NCBI RefSeq assembly: GCF_018595715.1
Contig: NZ_JAHEOJ010000019.1
Span: forward strand, 62,001-126,000
Reading direction: 5' to 3'
Length of the DNA: 64,000 nt
Source: Glaciecola sp. XM2
Lineage (GTDB): Bacteria > Pseudomonadota > Gammaproteobacteria > Enterobacterales > Alteromonadaceae
Shown here: one piece after another, positions 35,633-44,364 of the stretch
How the letters are laid out: every line of letters begins with the position of its first letter
How positions within the stretch are numbered: position 1 is the first letter of the stretch
The notes under the pieces: generated by a model
What the model was told of the DNA's origin: nothing
Database searches by the model: none
Seen by the model: only the letters and a program-made list of their open reading frames with translations
Position numbers and translations under genes: made by a program

Positions 35633-36226
35633 TTAAATAAACACGGGATACAAAGACAATATAAGTAAGGCTGCCATGGTGAAGTTAAATCGGTGCAGAC
35701 GTTTTGGGGAGTGAAGGATACGTTTAATTTTCGTTCCAAGCCCTGCCCAAAGCGCAATACATGGGAAATTGACCGCCCCAAAAATCAACGCTACAAACAT
35801 AATAGACATTACTGTCTTAGACGGCGCATATACGCTAATCGCGGTCAGTGCCATCGTCCATGCTTTAGGATTGACCCATTGAAAGAGCACTGCCTGAATA
35901 AAGGTCATTGGCTTGCTTTTACCGGATACAGACTTGATATTATTTGCACTAAACGCAATTTTATATGCCAAGAACAACATATAACACACGCTCAGTACCG
36001 TCAAAATTTGATAGCTGATGGGAAAGGCGTCAAACAACTGCATAATCCCCACGCCCACTAAAATTGCCATCAATACAAAGCCTAATGACACACCAAACAT
36101 ATGCGGCAGGGTGGGTCTAAACCCAAAATTTACGCCGGAGGTCATTAGCATTAGATTGTTCGGCCCCGGAGTGATTGATGAAGCCATTGCAAAGAGCATA
36201 AGTGCAAGCGCGATTTCTAATGTCAT
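35633..36226 (-). CDS. LysE/RhtB-family amino-acid exporter
   Basis: The 197-residue membrane protein has the LysE signature near the N terminus (ASSITPGPNNLMLMTSGV), where the GPNN motif is diagnostic, and six hydrophobic segments. It should export amino acids or their derivatives by proton antiport. ATG 36226 is chosen because the region before it, up to an ATG at 36262, is polar and unlike LysE proteins. It is divergent from an Lrp/AsnC-type regulator, which probably controls it. Confidence 0.88.
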   Translation of the reverse strand: MTLEIALALMLFAMASSITPGPNNLMLMTSGVNFGFRPTLPHMFGVSLGFVLMAILVGVGIMQLFDAFPISYQILTVLSVCYMLFLAYKIAFSANNIKSVSGKSKPMTFIQAVLFQWVNPKAWTMALTAISVYAPSKTVMSIMFVALIFGAVNFPCIALWAGLGTKIKRILHSPKRLHRFNFTMAALLILSLYPVFI

Positions 36227-36337
36227 TAGGCTTTTATCCGATGTAATTGTTTGTTCTCGCAATTATAGTGAATTAAATGGTAAATTAATGTGCAATATGT
36301 TTTATATAAATAATCAATGGCGCAATAAAAATTCATT

Positions 36338-36781
36338 ATGGATAAAATAGACAGAGAAATATTGCAAGTACTTGGTGTGAGAGGCCGAATTACCAACACT
36401 GAGCTTGCGAGCAAAGTAAATTTATCGCCTTCGGCATGTTTACGTCGGGTCCAAGAGCTAGAATCATCGGGTATTATAAAGGGCTATCGTGTTGTCCTTG
36501 ATAAAGAGAAGTTAGGGATAGGGTTTATTGCATACGTGATGGTGGGGCTCAGTGAACATACCAAAAAATCTCAACAAGAATTTGAAGCTGCTATCGCACA
36601 AGCACCAGAGGTAAAGGAATGCCACAACGTCACAGGGTCATTTGAATATATCTTACGGGTAGAGGCACGCGACTTAAAACACTACAAAGTGTTTCATACC
36701 GATGTGCTTGGCACACTCCCTCAAGTCGCCACTATTACGACGCATGTGCTAATGGAATCAACAAAGGATGAGCGTCAGTAA
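36338..36781 (+). CDS. Lrp/AsnC-family transcriptional regulator
   Basis: The 147-residue protein has an N-terminal helix-turn-helix (ILQVLGVRGRITNTELASKV, LSPSACLRRVQELE) and a RAM effector domain (about 65-145, ending near AQAPEVKECHNVTGSFEY). It binds amino acids and DNA as octameric or dimeric forms. Lying 111 bases from the LysE exporter and divergent, it probably induces export in response to amino-acid excess. The shared AT-rich intergenic region, with several A/T tracts, suits Lrp binding. Confidence 0.9.
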   Translation: MDKIDREILQVLGVRGRITNTELASKVNLSPSACLRRVQELESSGIIKGYRVVLDKEKLGIGFIAYVMVGLSEHTKKSQQEFEAAIAQAPEVKECHNVTGSFEYILRVEARDLKHYKVFHTDVLGTLPQVATITTHVLMESTKDERQ

Positions 36782-36875
36782 GTATTGAAAGGGTAGATCT
36801 AGCAAAAGAAGAGTTTAATTATTTGGCTATTTGCACTCTAAAGCCTGGTCCGATTGAACTAACCTGCATTCTCAT

Positions 36876-37592
36876 TTATTTTTCTTGAGGAGCAGAGCGG
36901 TTTAACGCGGCTTCCTCGGCGCGTGTACTCAACGGAATGCCCGACATGTTGAGATCCAGCCAGTTTTCAATCTTGTCAGAGCCGCCGCTTGAAGCGACCT
37001 GATAATGATTCCCACCAAGATTATAAAGGGTATCGCTGATTTGAGTCTGCCACATGCCGTCAATCTTGCACGCTATTTTCTGTTCAACGCTGTTAGATTG
37101 CGAAAGTACATATTCTCTGCACAAATGACCTTGCTGATCAATGAAGCTCATTACCAGCTCTAAATTTGTTGTCGCAGCTATTTCAACCTTTTGACCAGAG
37201 AGTTGACTATCGAGCACGCTTGCAACAGAGGGACTATCTGGTTCATTCATGTTGAACAATACGGGCAAAGACAAAGCAATAATCAAAAACGAAGCCGCGA
37301 TTGGGAGCCATTTAACACGCCGCCACTTTTTCAACTCAACCACATTGTGCTGATTACTTAACAACACGTCTTTTTCCGACTCACTGATTAAGCTGAGTAT
37401 AGAGTCTGGAACAGGAGTTTCATCAATAGCGGAGAATGCTTCTCGGTATACCTGATCATTCTCACTATATTTCGTAAACGCTTCAGCTAAAACCTCGTCT
37501 GTGGCCAGGCGTTCTTCAAAATGACTGCGCTCGGCCTCGCTAAGCTCGTTATCTAAGTAAGCTGAGAGCATCTCAATATCCGATTTGTTCAT
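36876..37592 (-). CDS. anti-sigma factor, single-pass membrane protein
   Basis: The 238-residue protein resembles RskA/RseA-like anti-sigma factors: MNKSDIEMLSAYLDNELSEA at the N terminus (cytosolic sigma-binding helices, no zinc motif), a basic juxtamembrane stretch (KKWRRVKW), one transmembrane helix at about residues 97-113, and a periplasmic C-terminal part with Cys158 and Cys175. It overlaps the upstream sigma gene by four bases. A membrane anti-sigma next to a secreted protease gene suggests that release of the sigma factor could be governed by proteolysis, but that is inference. Confidence 0.78.
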   Translation of the reverse strand: MNKSDIEMLSAYLDNELSEAERSHFEERLATDEVLAEAFTKYSENDQVYREAFSAIDETPVPDSILSLISESEKDVLLSNQHNVVELKKWRRVKWLPIAASFLIIALSLPVLFNMNEPDSPSVASVLDSQLSGQKVEIAATTNLELVMSFIDQQGHLCREYVLSQSNSVEQKIACKIDGMWQTQISDTLYNLGGNHYQVASSGGSDKIENWLDLNMSGIPLSTRAEEAALNRSAPQEK

Positions 37593-38086
37593 TGTTCACC
37601 CACCCCATACTTATTTAACATTTGTGACAATTTCTCTCTCGCTCTGGCAACCCGGCTCATCACGGTCCCTATCGGTATCTCTAACACTTCAGCCGTTTCT
37701 GCGTAGGAAAGCCCCGATATTATTATCAAACTCATGACGACTCTATAAGCCTCAGGGAGCTCAGTAATCGCTATTTTTAACTGCTGCAAATTGTCTTCAG
37801 CAATCTCGCTACTTTTAGTCGAGGACTCGATTTGTGATACCTCAACGTTATCATCGATGGTGCGTATTTTTCTTGACCTCAGCTCATCAATCCAAGCATT
37901 TTTGCAAACTCTAAAAATCCACGGCAAAGGCTCAACATTGTCAGGAATAGGTTTTGTTAGCAGCTTCTCCACAACAATCTGGGTCAAGTCATCGGCATCA
38001 TTAATGTCATTTGTCAGTGAATAAGCAAAGCGACGCAGATCTTTGAGATTATCTAAAATTAGTAACTTCAAAGCTTCTTTGTCCAT
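37589..38086 (-). CDS. ECF-type RNA polymerase sigma factor (second one)
   Basis: The 165-residue protein contains region 2 (LRRFAYSLTNDINDADDLTQ, WIFRVCKNAWIDELRSRK) and region 4 (LPEAYRVVMSLIIISGLSYA then EIPIGTVMSRVARAREKL). It is coupled to its anti-sigma gene by a four-base overlap and is divergent from the acidic-repeat protease gene with 102 bases between starts. That region has no recognisable promoter motif that I can assign. The protease and nearby surface genes are plausible targets. Confidence 0.88.
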   Translation of the reverse strand: MDKEALKLLILDNLKDLRRFAYSLTNDINDADDLTQIVVEKLLTKPIPDNVEPLPWIFRVCKNAWIDELRSRKIRTIDDNVEVSQIESSTKSSEIAEDNLQQLKIAITELPEAYRVVMSLIIISGLSYAETAEVLEIPIGTVMSRVARAREKLSQMLNKYGVGEQ

Positions 38087-38188
38087 CTTTTGTATTCTCT
38101 AATCTACTTTACTAACGAATGACTTTATGCTTTATTCCAAGAACTAAGCATTTTTTTATTTTATTTTTTCGGCGCGGGTAAAACATAT

Positions 38189-40318
38189 ATGCGGTTTTCT
38201 AAATCATACCATCAGCTAGCCTTGTCTATAAGCGCTTTTTTAGCTCATGGAACTGCGGTTGGACTAGACCAGAACAAAGATGATGCTTTACTCGCACACA
38301 GGTCAACACCTCTATATTTTAATGTTGACTATATTCTTACTCGTTATACCCGTGAGTTCTTGGATTCGACTTCATTACCGATTCATGACGTTTTTAAGCT
38401 AGGAGTTGATGTAGAGGGAGATGTTGAAGACGATGTAGAGGACGACGTGGAAAGCGATGTAGAAGACGAGGTGGAAAGCGATGTAGAAGACGACGTTGAA
38501 AGCGATGTAGAAGACGAGGTGGAAAGCGATGTAGAAGACGAGGTGGAAAGCGATGTAGAAGACGACGTTGAAAGCGATGTAGAAGACGACGTTGAAAGCG
38601 ATGTAGAAGACGACGTGGAAAGCGATGTAGAAGACGACGTGGAAAGCGATGTAGAAGACGACGTGGAAAGCGATGTTGAAGACGACGTTGAAGACGACGT
38701 TGAAAGCGATGTAGAAGACGATGTTGAAAGCGATGTAGAGGACGACGTTGAAAGTGATGTAGAAGACGACGTTGAAAGCGATGTAGAAGACGACGTTGAA
38801 AGCGATGTAGAAGACGATGTTGAAAGCGATGTAGAGGACGACGTTGAAAGCGATGTAGAAGACGACGTTGAAAGCGATGTAGAAGACGACGTTGAAAGCG
38901 ATGTAGAAGACGACGTTGAAAGCGATGTTGAAGACGATGTGGAGGATGATGTAGAGGACGACGTGGAGGATGATGTAGAGGACGACGTGGAGGATGATGT
39001 AGAGGACGACGTGGAGGATGATGTAGAGGATGATGTAGAGGATGATACTGAAAACGATGTCTTCGATGACATTGAAGAGGACGTCGAAGACGATTTTATA
39101 GACGGAGAGCTTGCAACCGAAGCCTTAGCTATAGCTGATATTGATGATAACTACGATATTATAGAGATGCGTGCTACTCGGGAAGTAGAAGATGTTATCG
39201 GGCAAATTAACGACGCAAGCATTGAAAAGGTATTTAGTGACGACTGGTTAATATTAAATACCCCAGATGATGCTGACTTTCTCAGCTCTAAGGGCTATTC
39301 CATCATTAGCACACGCTATTTGCCTAGCTTGGATAAAGATTTAGTCCGTGTAGAAGCCCCCAGTACTTTTAAACGAGATCGCGAAGGCGCACGATTGCTA
39401 ATGAGCTTAAATACTCGCGATAGAGCCGTTGATCTCAACCATATCTATGCGCTTTCGCAGCAAAATGAAAAAGTGAAAGCAACCCAACTAAATCCACATC
39501 ATTTATTAAGTATTGAGTCTCCTTCCAGAAAACAAAAAGTAGGTATCATCGATACTCAAATACAAGGAAATCACCCGGCATTGCGCTCAGTCAATATTAC
39601 CAGTAAAGACTTTGCCGAAAACACACCCGCTTCAGCAAGCGCGCATGGCAATTCAGTGGTAAGTATTCTCACCGGCAATAGTAAGGAGTATACAGGCTTA
39701 TTGAGTAATATTGATGTGTTTGCCGCGTCAGTATTTTTTGACGACGCTACAAATGGTCAAATTACTACCACCGAGAGTCTAATTAAGGCGCTGGACTGGC
39801 TTGTGTCGCAAGATATTAAGGTGATTAATATGAGCTTAGCTGGCCCTCCAAACATGATATTATCATCCGTTATCAATAAGTACTGTCAACAGGGCGTTAT
39901 TATTATTGCGGCTGTTGGTAATAATGGCCCTCATTCTAAGCCCTTGTTTCCAGCAGCTTATGATTGTGTTGTTGGGGTCACTGCAATTACTGAAAATCAA
40001 CTCGTGTACCGCCGAGCGGTAAGAGGTTCACAGGTCGATATAGCCGCATATGGTGTGAATGTTCGGGCAGCAGATGATAAACAGGGATACGCAAATGTAA
40101 CCGGTACCTCTTTTGCTACCCCGTTTGTTACTGCCAAGATTCTCAGTATGCTGCCTGAAAAACCCCTTAACGAGGATTCACAAAGGGTTCTCTTAAATCA
40201 GCTAATGCGCTTAACGCTTGACCTTGGGGAGCCAGGAAAAGACGAGATTTACGGTTTTGGTGCGCTTACTCAGAGTTCGCTTTTGCAAAAAGAGCAAATT
40301 AAAAGCAAAGCGGAATAA
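38189..40318 (+). CDS. exported subtilisin-family protease with a giant acidic tetrad repeat
   Basis: The 709-residue protein begins with a signal-like segment (SYHQLALSISAFLAHGTA). It then has about 58 tandem Asp-Val-Glu-Asp/Ser tetrads (residues 73-305), a linker/propeptide-like part (306-430) and a C-terminal S8 domain. All catalytic residues are visible: D455 in VGIIDTQ, H486 in AHGNSVV, N578 in AVGNNG and S641 in GTSFATP. The protein is therefore predicted active, exported and hugely acidic. The acidic block may bind calcium, act as a rigid spacer, or inhibit its own enzyme. It is divergent from an ECF sigma/anti-sigma pair and its stop abuts the stop of a barrel gene. Confidence 0.85.
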   Translation: MRFSKSYHQLALSISAFLAHGTAVGLDQNKDDALLAHRSTPLYFNVDYILTRYTREFLDSTSLPIHDVFKLGVDVEGDVEDDVEDDVESDVEDEVESDVEDDVESDVEDEVESDVEDEVESDVEDDVESDVEDDVESDVEDDVESDVEDDVESDVEDDVESDVEDDVEDDVESDVEDDVESDVEDDVESDVEDDVESDVEDDVESDVEDDVESDVEDDVESDVEDDVESDVEDDVESDVEDDVESDVEDDVEDDVEDDVEDDVEDDVEDDVEDDVEDDVEDDVEDDTENDVFDDIEEDVEDDFIDGELATEALAIADIDDNYDIIEMRATREVEDVIGQINDASIEKVFSDDWLILNTPDDADFLSSKGYSIISTRYLPSLDKDLVRVEAPSTFKRDREGARLLMSLNTRDRAVDLNHIYALSQQNEKVKATQLNPHHLLSIESPSRKQKVGIIDTQIQGNHPALRSVNITSKDFAENTPASASAHGNSVVSILTGNSKEYTGLLSNIDVFAASVFFDDATNGQITTTESLIKALDWLVSQDIKVINMSLAGPPNMILSSVINKYCQQGVIIIAAVGNNGPHSKPLFPAAYDCVVGVTAITENQLVYRRAVRGSQVDIAAYGVNVRAADDKQGYANVTGTSFATPFVTAKILSMLPEKPLNEDSQRVLLNQLMRLTLDLGEPGKDEIYGFGALTQSSLLQKEQIKSKAE
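38405..39104 (+). repeat. 12/24-bp in-frame tandem repeat coding for Asp-Val-Glu-Asp/Ser
   Basis: Roughly 700 bases consist of GA(T/C)GT(A/T/G)GA(A/G) triplet sets with a 12-base period. A dominant 24-base unit alternates D and S at the fourth position (DVEDDVES). Late units (38941 onwards) use GAGGA(C/T)GA codons and lack Ser. Third-position changes are abundant while Asp, Val and Glu stay fixed, so the peptide seems under selection. Expansion or contraction by slippage is likely. The opposite strand also stays open for 229 codons (Ser/Thr-rich), a by-product of the repeat. Confidence 0.92.
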
Positions 40319-41263
40319 CTAAAACTGATACAAAATGCCAGTGATAACTTCTGTCTCGCTGAAACTAGCGGTGTCTAAGTTTGAATCGTTGTTAACGTAT
40401 TCAAGCGCTAAGGTCCAAAAAAGGCTATCGAAGACTTCTAGCTCGTTCGAAACACTTAATGATCTTCTTTTATCAACGCGAAAGGCATTGATTGAAGGGT
40501 TAATGCTTGTGTCGAAATCGCGTGTCCGATATTTAGCATCAAGACTTAAGCGTGAGCTATATTCCATTAATTCAAATCGCTTTTTATAGGCGAACCGCAA
40601 TTGGTAGCTTTGAAAATCAAATATGGGGTCTTGTGCATCTTCCTGTCTCAACCTAATTGAGCTAATGAAATAGTCATTCAAGCCATTCCAGAAAAAATAA
40701 TAATCAAGACCAAATTCATCGCTGCTTGCGTCGCGCACTGGATTGTTGACTAACTCTTTTTCAATATTCGTATAGGCCAGACGAAAAAAACTTTTCTTAG
40801 TAAGAAAAAACGACACAGCTGGAGATATTTGTGTCAAAACAAGAAAATCATTCCCACCTAGTTCGGCGTCCGCTTTCCTGTAATCAAAATTGATTGTGTA
40901 GCTTTCATGTTTAAACTTATAACCGACGGTAGACAAAGTCGTTTGCAGATCAAAACGGTCGGCATCAGAATAGCTTTTATCGGTGTAGCTTAGCGCTGCC
41001 GTAACGCTATGTTGTTGATCAAAATTATAGTCAAAACCACCTTTTGCTTTAAACGTAAAAAAGGTATCACTGGTGGACGTTGTTAAATCAATTTCCTCTA
41101 TCACAACGTTATTATCATTACCAACAAAGGCCTCTAGCTGTCCATCGAAAGAAAAACCTCCCGCATCTTTGCTAAAAGCAACTTTGCTCAAGCCAACTAA
41201 ATATATGGCTGTAAATACATAGATAAGGTAGGTGATGGCAACCTTAAACGTCATTATTCTCAT
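40319..41263 (-). CDS. predicted outer-membrane beta-barrel protein
   Basis: The 314-residue protein has an N-terminal signal segment (ITYLIYVFTAIYLVGLS), then many alternating-hydrophobicity strands with aromatic girdle residues. It ends in GILYQF, the C-terminal Phe needed for outer-membrane insertion. The strand pattern (about 14 strands) and a NDSNLDTASFSE turn look like DUF560/SLAM-type barrels, but no firm match can be made. It is convergent with the acidic protease (stops directly adjacent) and leftward of a DUF5666 lipoprotein. Pores for secretion or surface display are possible. Confidence 0.7.
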   Translation of the reverse strand: MRIMTFKVAITYLIYVFTAIYLVGLSKVAFSKDAGGFSFDGQLEAFVGNDNNVVIEEIDLTTSTSDTFFTFKAKGGFDYNFDQQHSVTAALSYTDKSYSDADRFDLQTTLSTVGYKFKHESYTINFDYRKADAELGGNDFLVLTQISPAVSFFLTKKSFFRLAYTNIEKELVNNPVRDASSDEFGLDYYFFWNGLNDYFISSIRLRQEDAQDPIFDFQSYQLRFAYKKRFELMEYSSRLSLDAKYRTRDFDTSINPSINAFRVDKRRSLSVSNELEVFDSLFWTLALEYVNNDSNLDTASFSETEVITGILYQF

Positions 41264-41310
41264 TCCTTTGCTCCATTTACAATCGCCTGTTATACCAAGC
41301 TAAATAAAGA

Positions 41311-41348
41311 AATGCCCCCTGTCAATGACACTATCGACTGAGGGCATT
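41311..41348 (-). terminator. stem-loop after the DUF5666-like lipoprotein gene
   Basis: AATGCCC (41311-41317) and GGGCATT (41342-41348) pair around a 24-base loop with some internal pairing. On the minus strand TTTCTTTATTT follows. It lies 16 bases beyond the leftward gene's stop and before the barrel gene. Confidence 0.5.
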
Positions 41349-41363
41349 ATTTTTAGGGTTTAA

Positions 41364-43916
41364 TTAATCATCTTCAAACTCTATTTTCTCGGCGATGAAA
41401 ATATCCTCATCATTGAAAAACCCTTTTACTTCCAACTCCACGTTAGCAGCAATATCGCCTACAGAGCCTTCTTTAAAACGGGTATACCGGTCATGTTGCA
41501 CTATGAAGCTACCAAGCGTAAATTGATTATCGCTTAACACTTGTCCAATAGCGCCATCTAATTCATCACGCTCAGCTTCACCAAATTCTAACTCATCGGC
41601 GATTAGCTTTTGTTCGTCGTTAAAGCGTCCTTCTACCTCAATATACAAACCTATCTCTAGGCGATCCATATTGCCATTTTCAAACTCCGTGCCTTCAGTC
41701 AGAACAATTGTGATTCCGGCAACAACAATTTCGCCATTTTCTAAAATCTCTGAAATGAGGCCTTCAAGTTCAACACTGTTGTCGTCGTCGCGGTCATCAA
41801 TCTCAATCTTATTAGCGAATAACACGCCGTCTTCATCAAGAGTCGCTTCTACTTCTACAAAAGTGCCCTGGAGTAAGTCCGCAACGCCCCCGTCTGAAAA
41901 CTCGGTGGACTCGTTAAACCTTATTTCCTGTTGATTGACAACTATCAAACCGTTTGCGGCATCGGCCTCCAGAAGACCTTTAATCTCGATGTCATAGTCG
42001 TCTCTGTCGTCCATATCTTCGAGTTCAATTTTCGTTGCTAAAATATCACCGTTGTCGGCTTCACGGCCATACACCTCAATCAACACACCATTTGCGAGCA
42101 TAGAAAGTGCATTGCCTTTGAAAAAGGTACGGTCGTTAGTGGTTATTTGACGACCATTGACGGTAAATGATTCTGGCGATTCAAAGTTAGAAATCAAGCC
42201 TTCAAATTCAACACCACCAGACTCATCATCACCATTATTTCCATTTGCACTGCTAGTCTCAATTTCAGTGGCCAGAATGCTGCCGTCTGTCTGCCTGATG
42301 CCTTCAACTTCAACCCAATCACCTATAGCAAGTTGAGCAAAAAACACATCTGCTGATACATCTGCATCACCTAATTCAAACTCGGTAAATTGGCCTGTTG
42401 ATACAGTGGTTCCTAACAATTCCATCGTGTTGCCCTCAATAGCGACAACTTGCCCTTTTAATTTGGCATCATCATCGTCGTTACCACTGCCGCCCACAAT
42501 TTCTTCGCGCTCCAGCGTTTTCACTACTAAAGTATCGCCGTTTAAAAACGCTTCTATTTCAAGTAGGTCGCCAACATTGAGCTGGTCCAAACTAAAGCGT
42601 CGGATTTCTAAATCAGAATCATCTTTTAATACACTAAACTCATCGACTAAAAATACGGTATTTAAAACGGTCACAGTGCTATTTTCTATATCAACAGACT
42701 GCAGCACGCCTTCCACTTCAAGTTCGCTTTGCTTATCAAAACGGATACGCTCAGCAACAATACCGTCGTCAGTTTTTGTGCCTTTTACTTTAACTCTTGA
42801 ACCTAGTGTCAGGTCTTCGCTAGTGCCCGCTTTGAAAGAAGTGCTTTCATTCCAAAGAATTGTTTTGTCGCCTATATTAAATTGATTATCGCCCAATGCA
42901 CTAATAATGCCATCGATGGATTCCCGATCTGAATCATTGTCATCTTCATCATTCTTAAGCTGAATTCTGTCTGCGTTAATCACACCATCTATCAGTCCTA
43001 GGCTTGAAATGACTTTTACCTTCTGTCCATTTGCTAATTCAGCGTCGATATTGGCTTGCGAATAATCGATGATGACACTGCCAAGGTTAAACTGTTGCTC
43101 TGCAGAATTTAGGTTGGAAACTTCACCACTTAGTTTGAAAGAGTCCGCGTCATCTTCAAGTTCTACATAGGTTGCTATCCATGTATCATCACTGCCTTCA
43201 ATGGCACTAATTTCAACAATTTCGCCTACTTGCAAAGTCTCAAAGGTGATATCGTCAAAAACGGTGCGCGAGTCAACCACATACACTTGCCCGAAGACAA
43301 CAAGTTGATTATCTGCCAGCGAGATTGCGTCTAATGGTCCTTCAACATGCACCGAGTGAATGATGTTACTTGCGCTAGTAATAGCACCATCGGCGGTCTG
43401 ACGACCTTTTACCGTGACGTTCATGCCAACCCGAAGATCATCTTCGCTTGCATTATCACTGTCGTCAGTTTCTACTGTTGCATCATCGGTAGAAAAACGC
43501 ACCCCATTAACAAAAACACTACCAAAGTTGCTAATCACGCCCTCACTACGCACGTCAGTCATGTAAATCAGTTCTTGCGATACCGTTGTGTTCGCGCTGA
43601 CGTTTACAGAGAGGCTGGCAGGTAGCACGTTAAACTCAATATTATCCGCCGATACAGGCGACGTTGTTAATGTATAGGTGCCCGGGACTAAGTCAGATAG
43701 GGTTGTACTTTGGTTAACGTTGCTTGAGAATCCCCCTGGACCCGTGACAGATACAACGGATTGGGCGCCCGCAGGCAGGCCATCAATCGCCACCGACAAA
43801 GAGCCAGTTGCCGTTGTCGGTAGGCTTTCAGTAGTTGTATCGCCTGAGCCACCGCATGCGTAAAGCATGGAGGTTGCTACCATTGTGCTTAAAATATATC
43901 GCTTTTGCATTTTCAT
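41364..43916 (-). CDS. 850-residue lipoprotein of repeated DUF5666-like domains
   Basis: A lipobox ending LYA-C21 precedes a carboxypeptidase-regulatory-like beta segment (about 35-115: SLSVAIDGLPAGAQSVVSVT). About ten repeats of 70-90 residues follow, each with a VEVEG/IKGxI start, a (V/I)NGxxI or xFTLGSxxV strand, a hydrophobic LxxGxxVEVxG(x) box and an ATxIELED-type end. This is the pattern of DUF5666 domains (small beta-barrels). The acidic linkers are rich in Asp/Asn. It is secreted, probably anchored in the outer membrane. Start ATG 43916 or 43910. Repeats may bind a polymer or protein; the function is unknown. Confidence 0.82.
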   Translation of the reverse strand: MKMQKRYILSTMVATSMLYACGGSGDTTTESLPTTATGSLSVAIDGLPAGAQSVVSVTGPGGFSSNVNQSTTLSDLVPGTYTLTTSPVSADNIEFNVLPASLSVNVSANTTVSQELIYMTDVRSEGVISNFGSVFVNGVRFSTDDATVETDDSDNASEDDLRVGMNVTVKGRQTADGAITSASNIIHSVHVEGPLDAISLADNQLVVFGQVYVVDSRTVFDDITFETLQVGEIVEISAIEGSDDTWIATYVELEDDADSFKLSGEVSNLNSAEQQFNLGSVIIDYSQANIDAELANGQKVKVISSLGLIDGVINADRIQLKNDEDDNDSDRESIDGIISALGDNQFNIGDKTILWNESTSFKAGTSEDLTLGSRVKVKGTKTDDGIVAERIRFDKQSELEVEGVLQSVDIENSTVTVLNTVFLVDEFSVLKDDSDLEIRRFSLDQLNVGDLLEIEAFLNGDTLVVKTLEREEIVGGSGNDDDDAKLKGQVVAIEGNTMELLGTTVSTGQFTEFELGDADVSADVFFAQLAIGDWVEVEGIRQTDGSILATEIETSSANGNNGDDESGGVEFEGLISNFESPESFTVNGRQITTNDRTFFKGNALSMLANGVLIEVYGREADNGDILATKIELEDMDDRDDYDIEIKGLLEADAANGLIVVNQQEIRFNESTEFSDGGVADLLQGTFVEVEATLDEDGVLFANKIEIDDRDDDNSVELEGLISEILENGEIVVAGITIVLTEGTEFENGNMDRLEIGLYIEVEGRFNDEQKLIADELEFGEAERDELDGAIGQVLSDNQFTLGSFIVQHDRYTRFKEGSVGDIAANVELEVKGFFNDEDIFIAEKIEFEDD

Positions 43917-43933
43917 TGTTTATCCTCACTAAC

Positions 43934-43957
43934 TATTTTGTGTTATTTAAAATAAAC
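43934..43957. promoter_or_regulatory. palindromic AT-rich motif ahead of the DUF5666 lipoprotein
   Basis: TATTTTGTGT followed by AAAATAAAC forms inverted arms TATTTT/AAAATA (plus strand). The same motif with near-identical spacing precedes the TolB/TPR gene at 47534-47556. It lies 18 bases before the gene's ATG, so it overlaps the likely promoter/leader. A common regulator or sigma factor could bind both. Confidence 0.4.
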
Positions 43958-44208
43958 GCATCTTTCTTATATGAGTGCTTATGCACTTCAAAACCGCATA
44001 ACCACGCTTACCAATGTCAGAAACTTCTAAGACCGTTTGCTTGATTAACGGATTACCAAATGATTTATTCCATAAATTTTTATTTTTTATTTCATGAATC
44101 CATAAGAACAGGTTGGTGTTTGTTAGCGAACAGCGTTCAAGCATGACTGACCATGGAAAAGTGCGCTGTGAATTGAATACGCCATATCGAGGTGGAACGC
44201 TGGTGAAC

Positions 44209-44364
44209 GGCATTTTCATTGATGGTAAGGGAGGCTGATGTGTGTTGGATAAACACATGCATTAATCCAGTATCAGCAAGCGAACCACACGCATCGAGGA
44301 CTTCATCAGTGATAAGATGAAACCCTTTAGTGCGAGGCGATAATGTAAGGTTGAATTGTCCCAC
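44209..44364 (-). pseudogene. truncated yjbQ copy
   Basis: From ATG 44364 the frame reads MGQFNLTLSPRTKGFHLITD as far as the conserved HTSASLTINENA. It then diverges into unrelated residues; the active-site half is missing. Two substitutions at the protein level (K13, S28) distinguish it from the intact gene 3.8 kb away. It is a duplicated fragment, very likely nonfunctional. Confidence 0.8.

Noticed and set aside
36263-36337. AT-rich divergent region of LysE and Lrp-type genes as a defined operator
   Set aside because: A regulator site is likely but no specific motif could be drawn by eye.
38383-39072. 229-codon Ser/Thr-rich frame on the minus strand
   Set aside because: It is the complement of the acidic coding repeat; it has no ribosome site or recognisable domain and exists only because the repeat lacks stops.
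38405-39104. tandem repeat considered as a CRISPR array
   Set aside because: Units are contiguous, in frame and without spacers, so it is a coding repeat.
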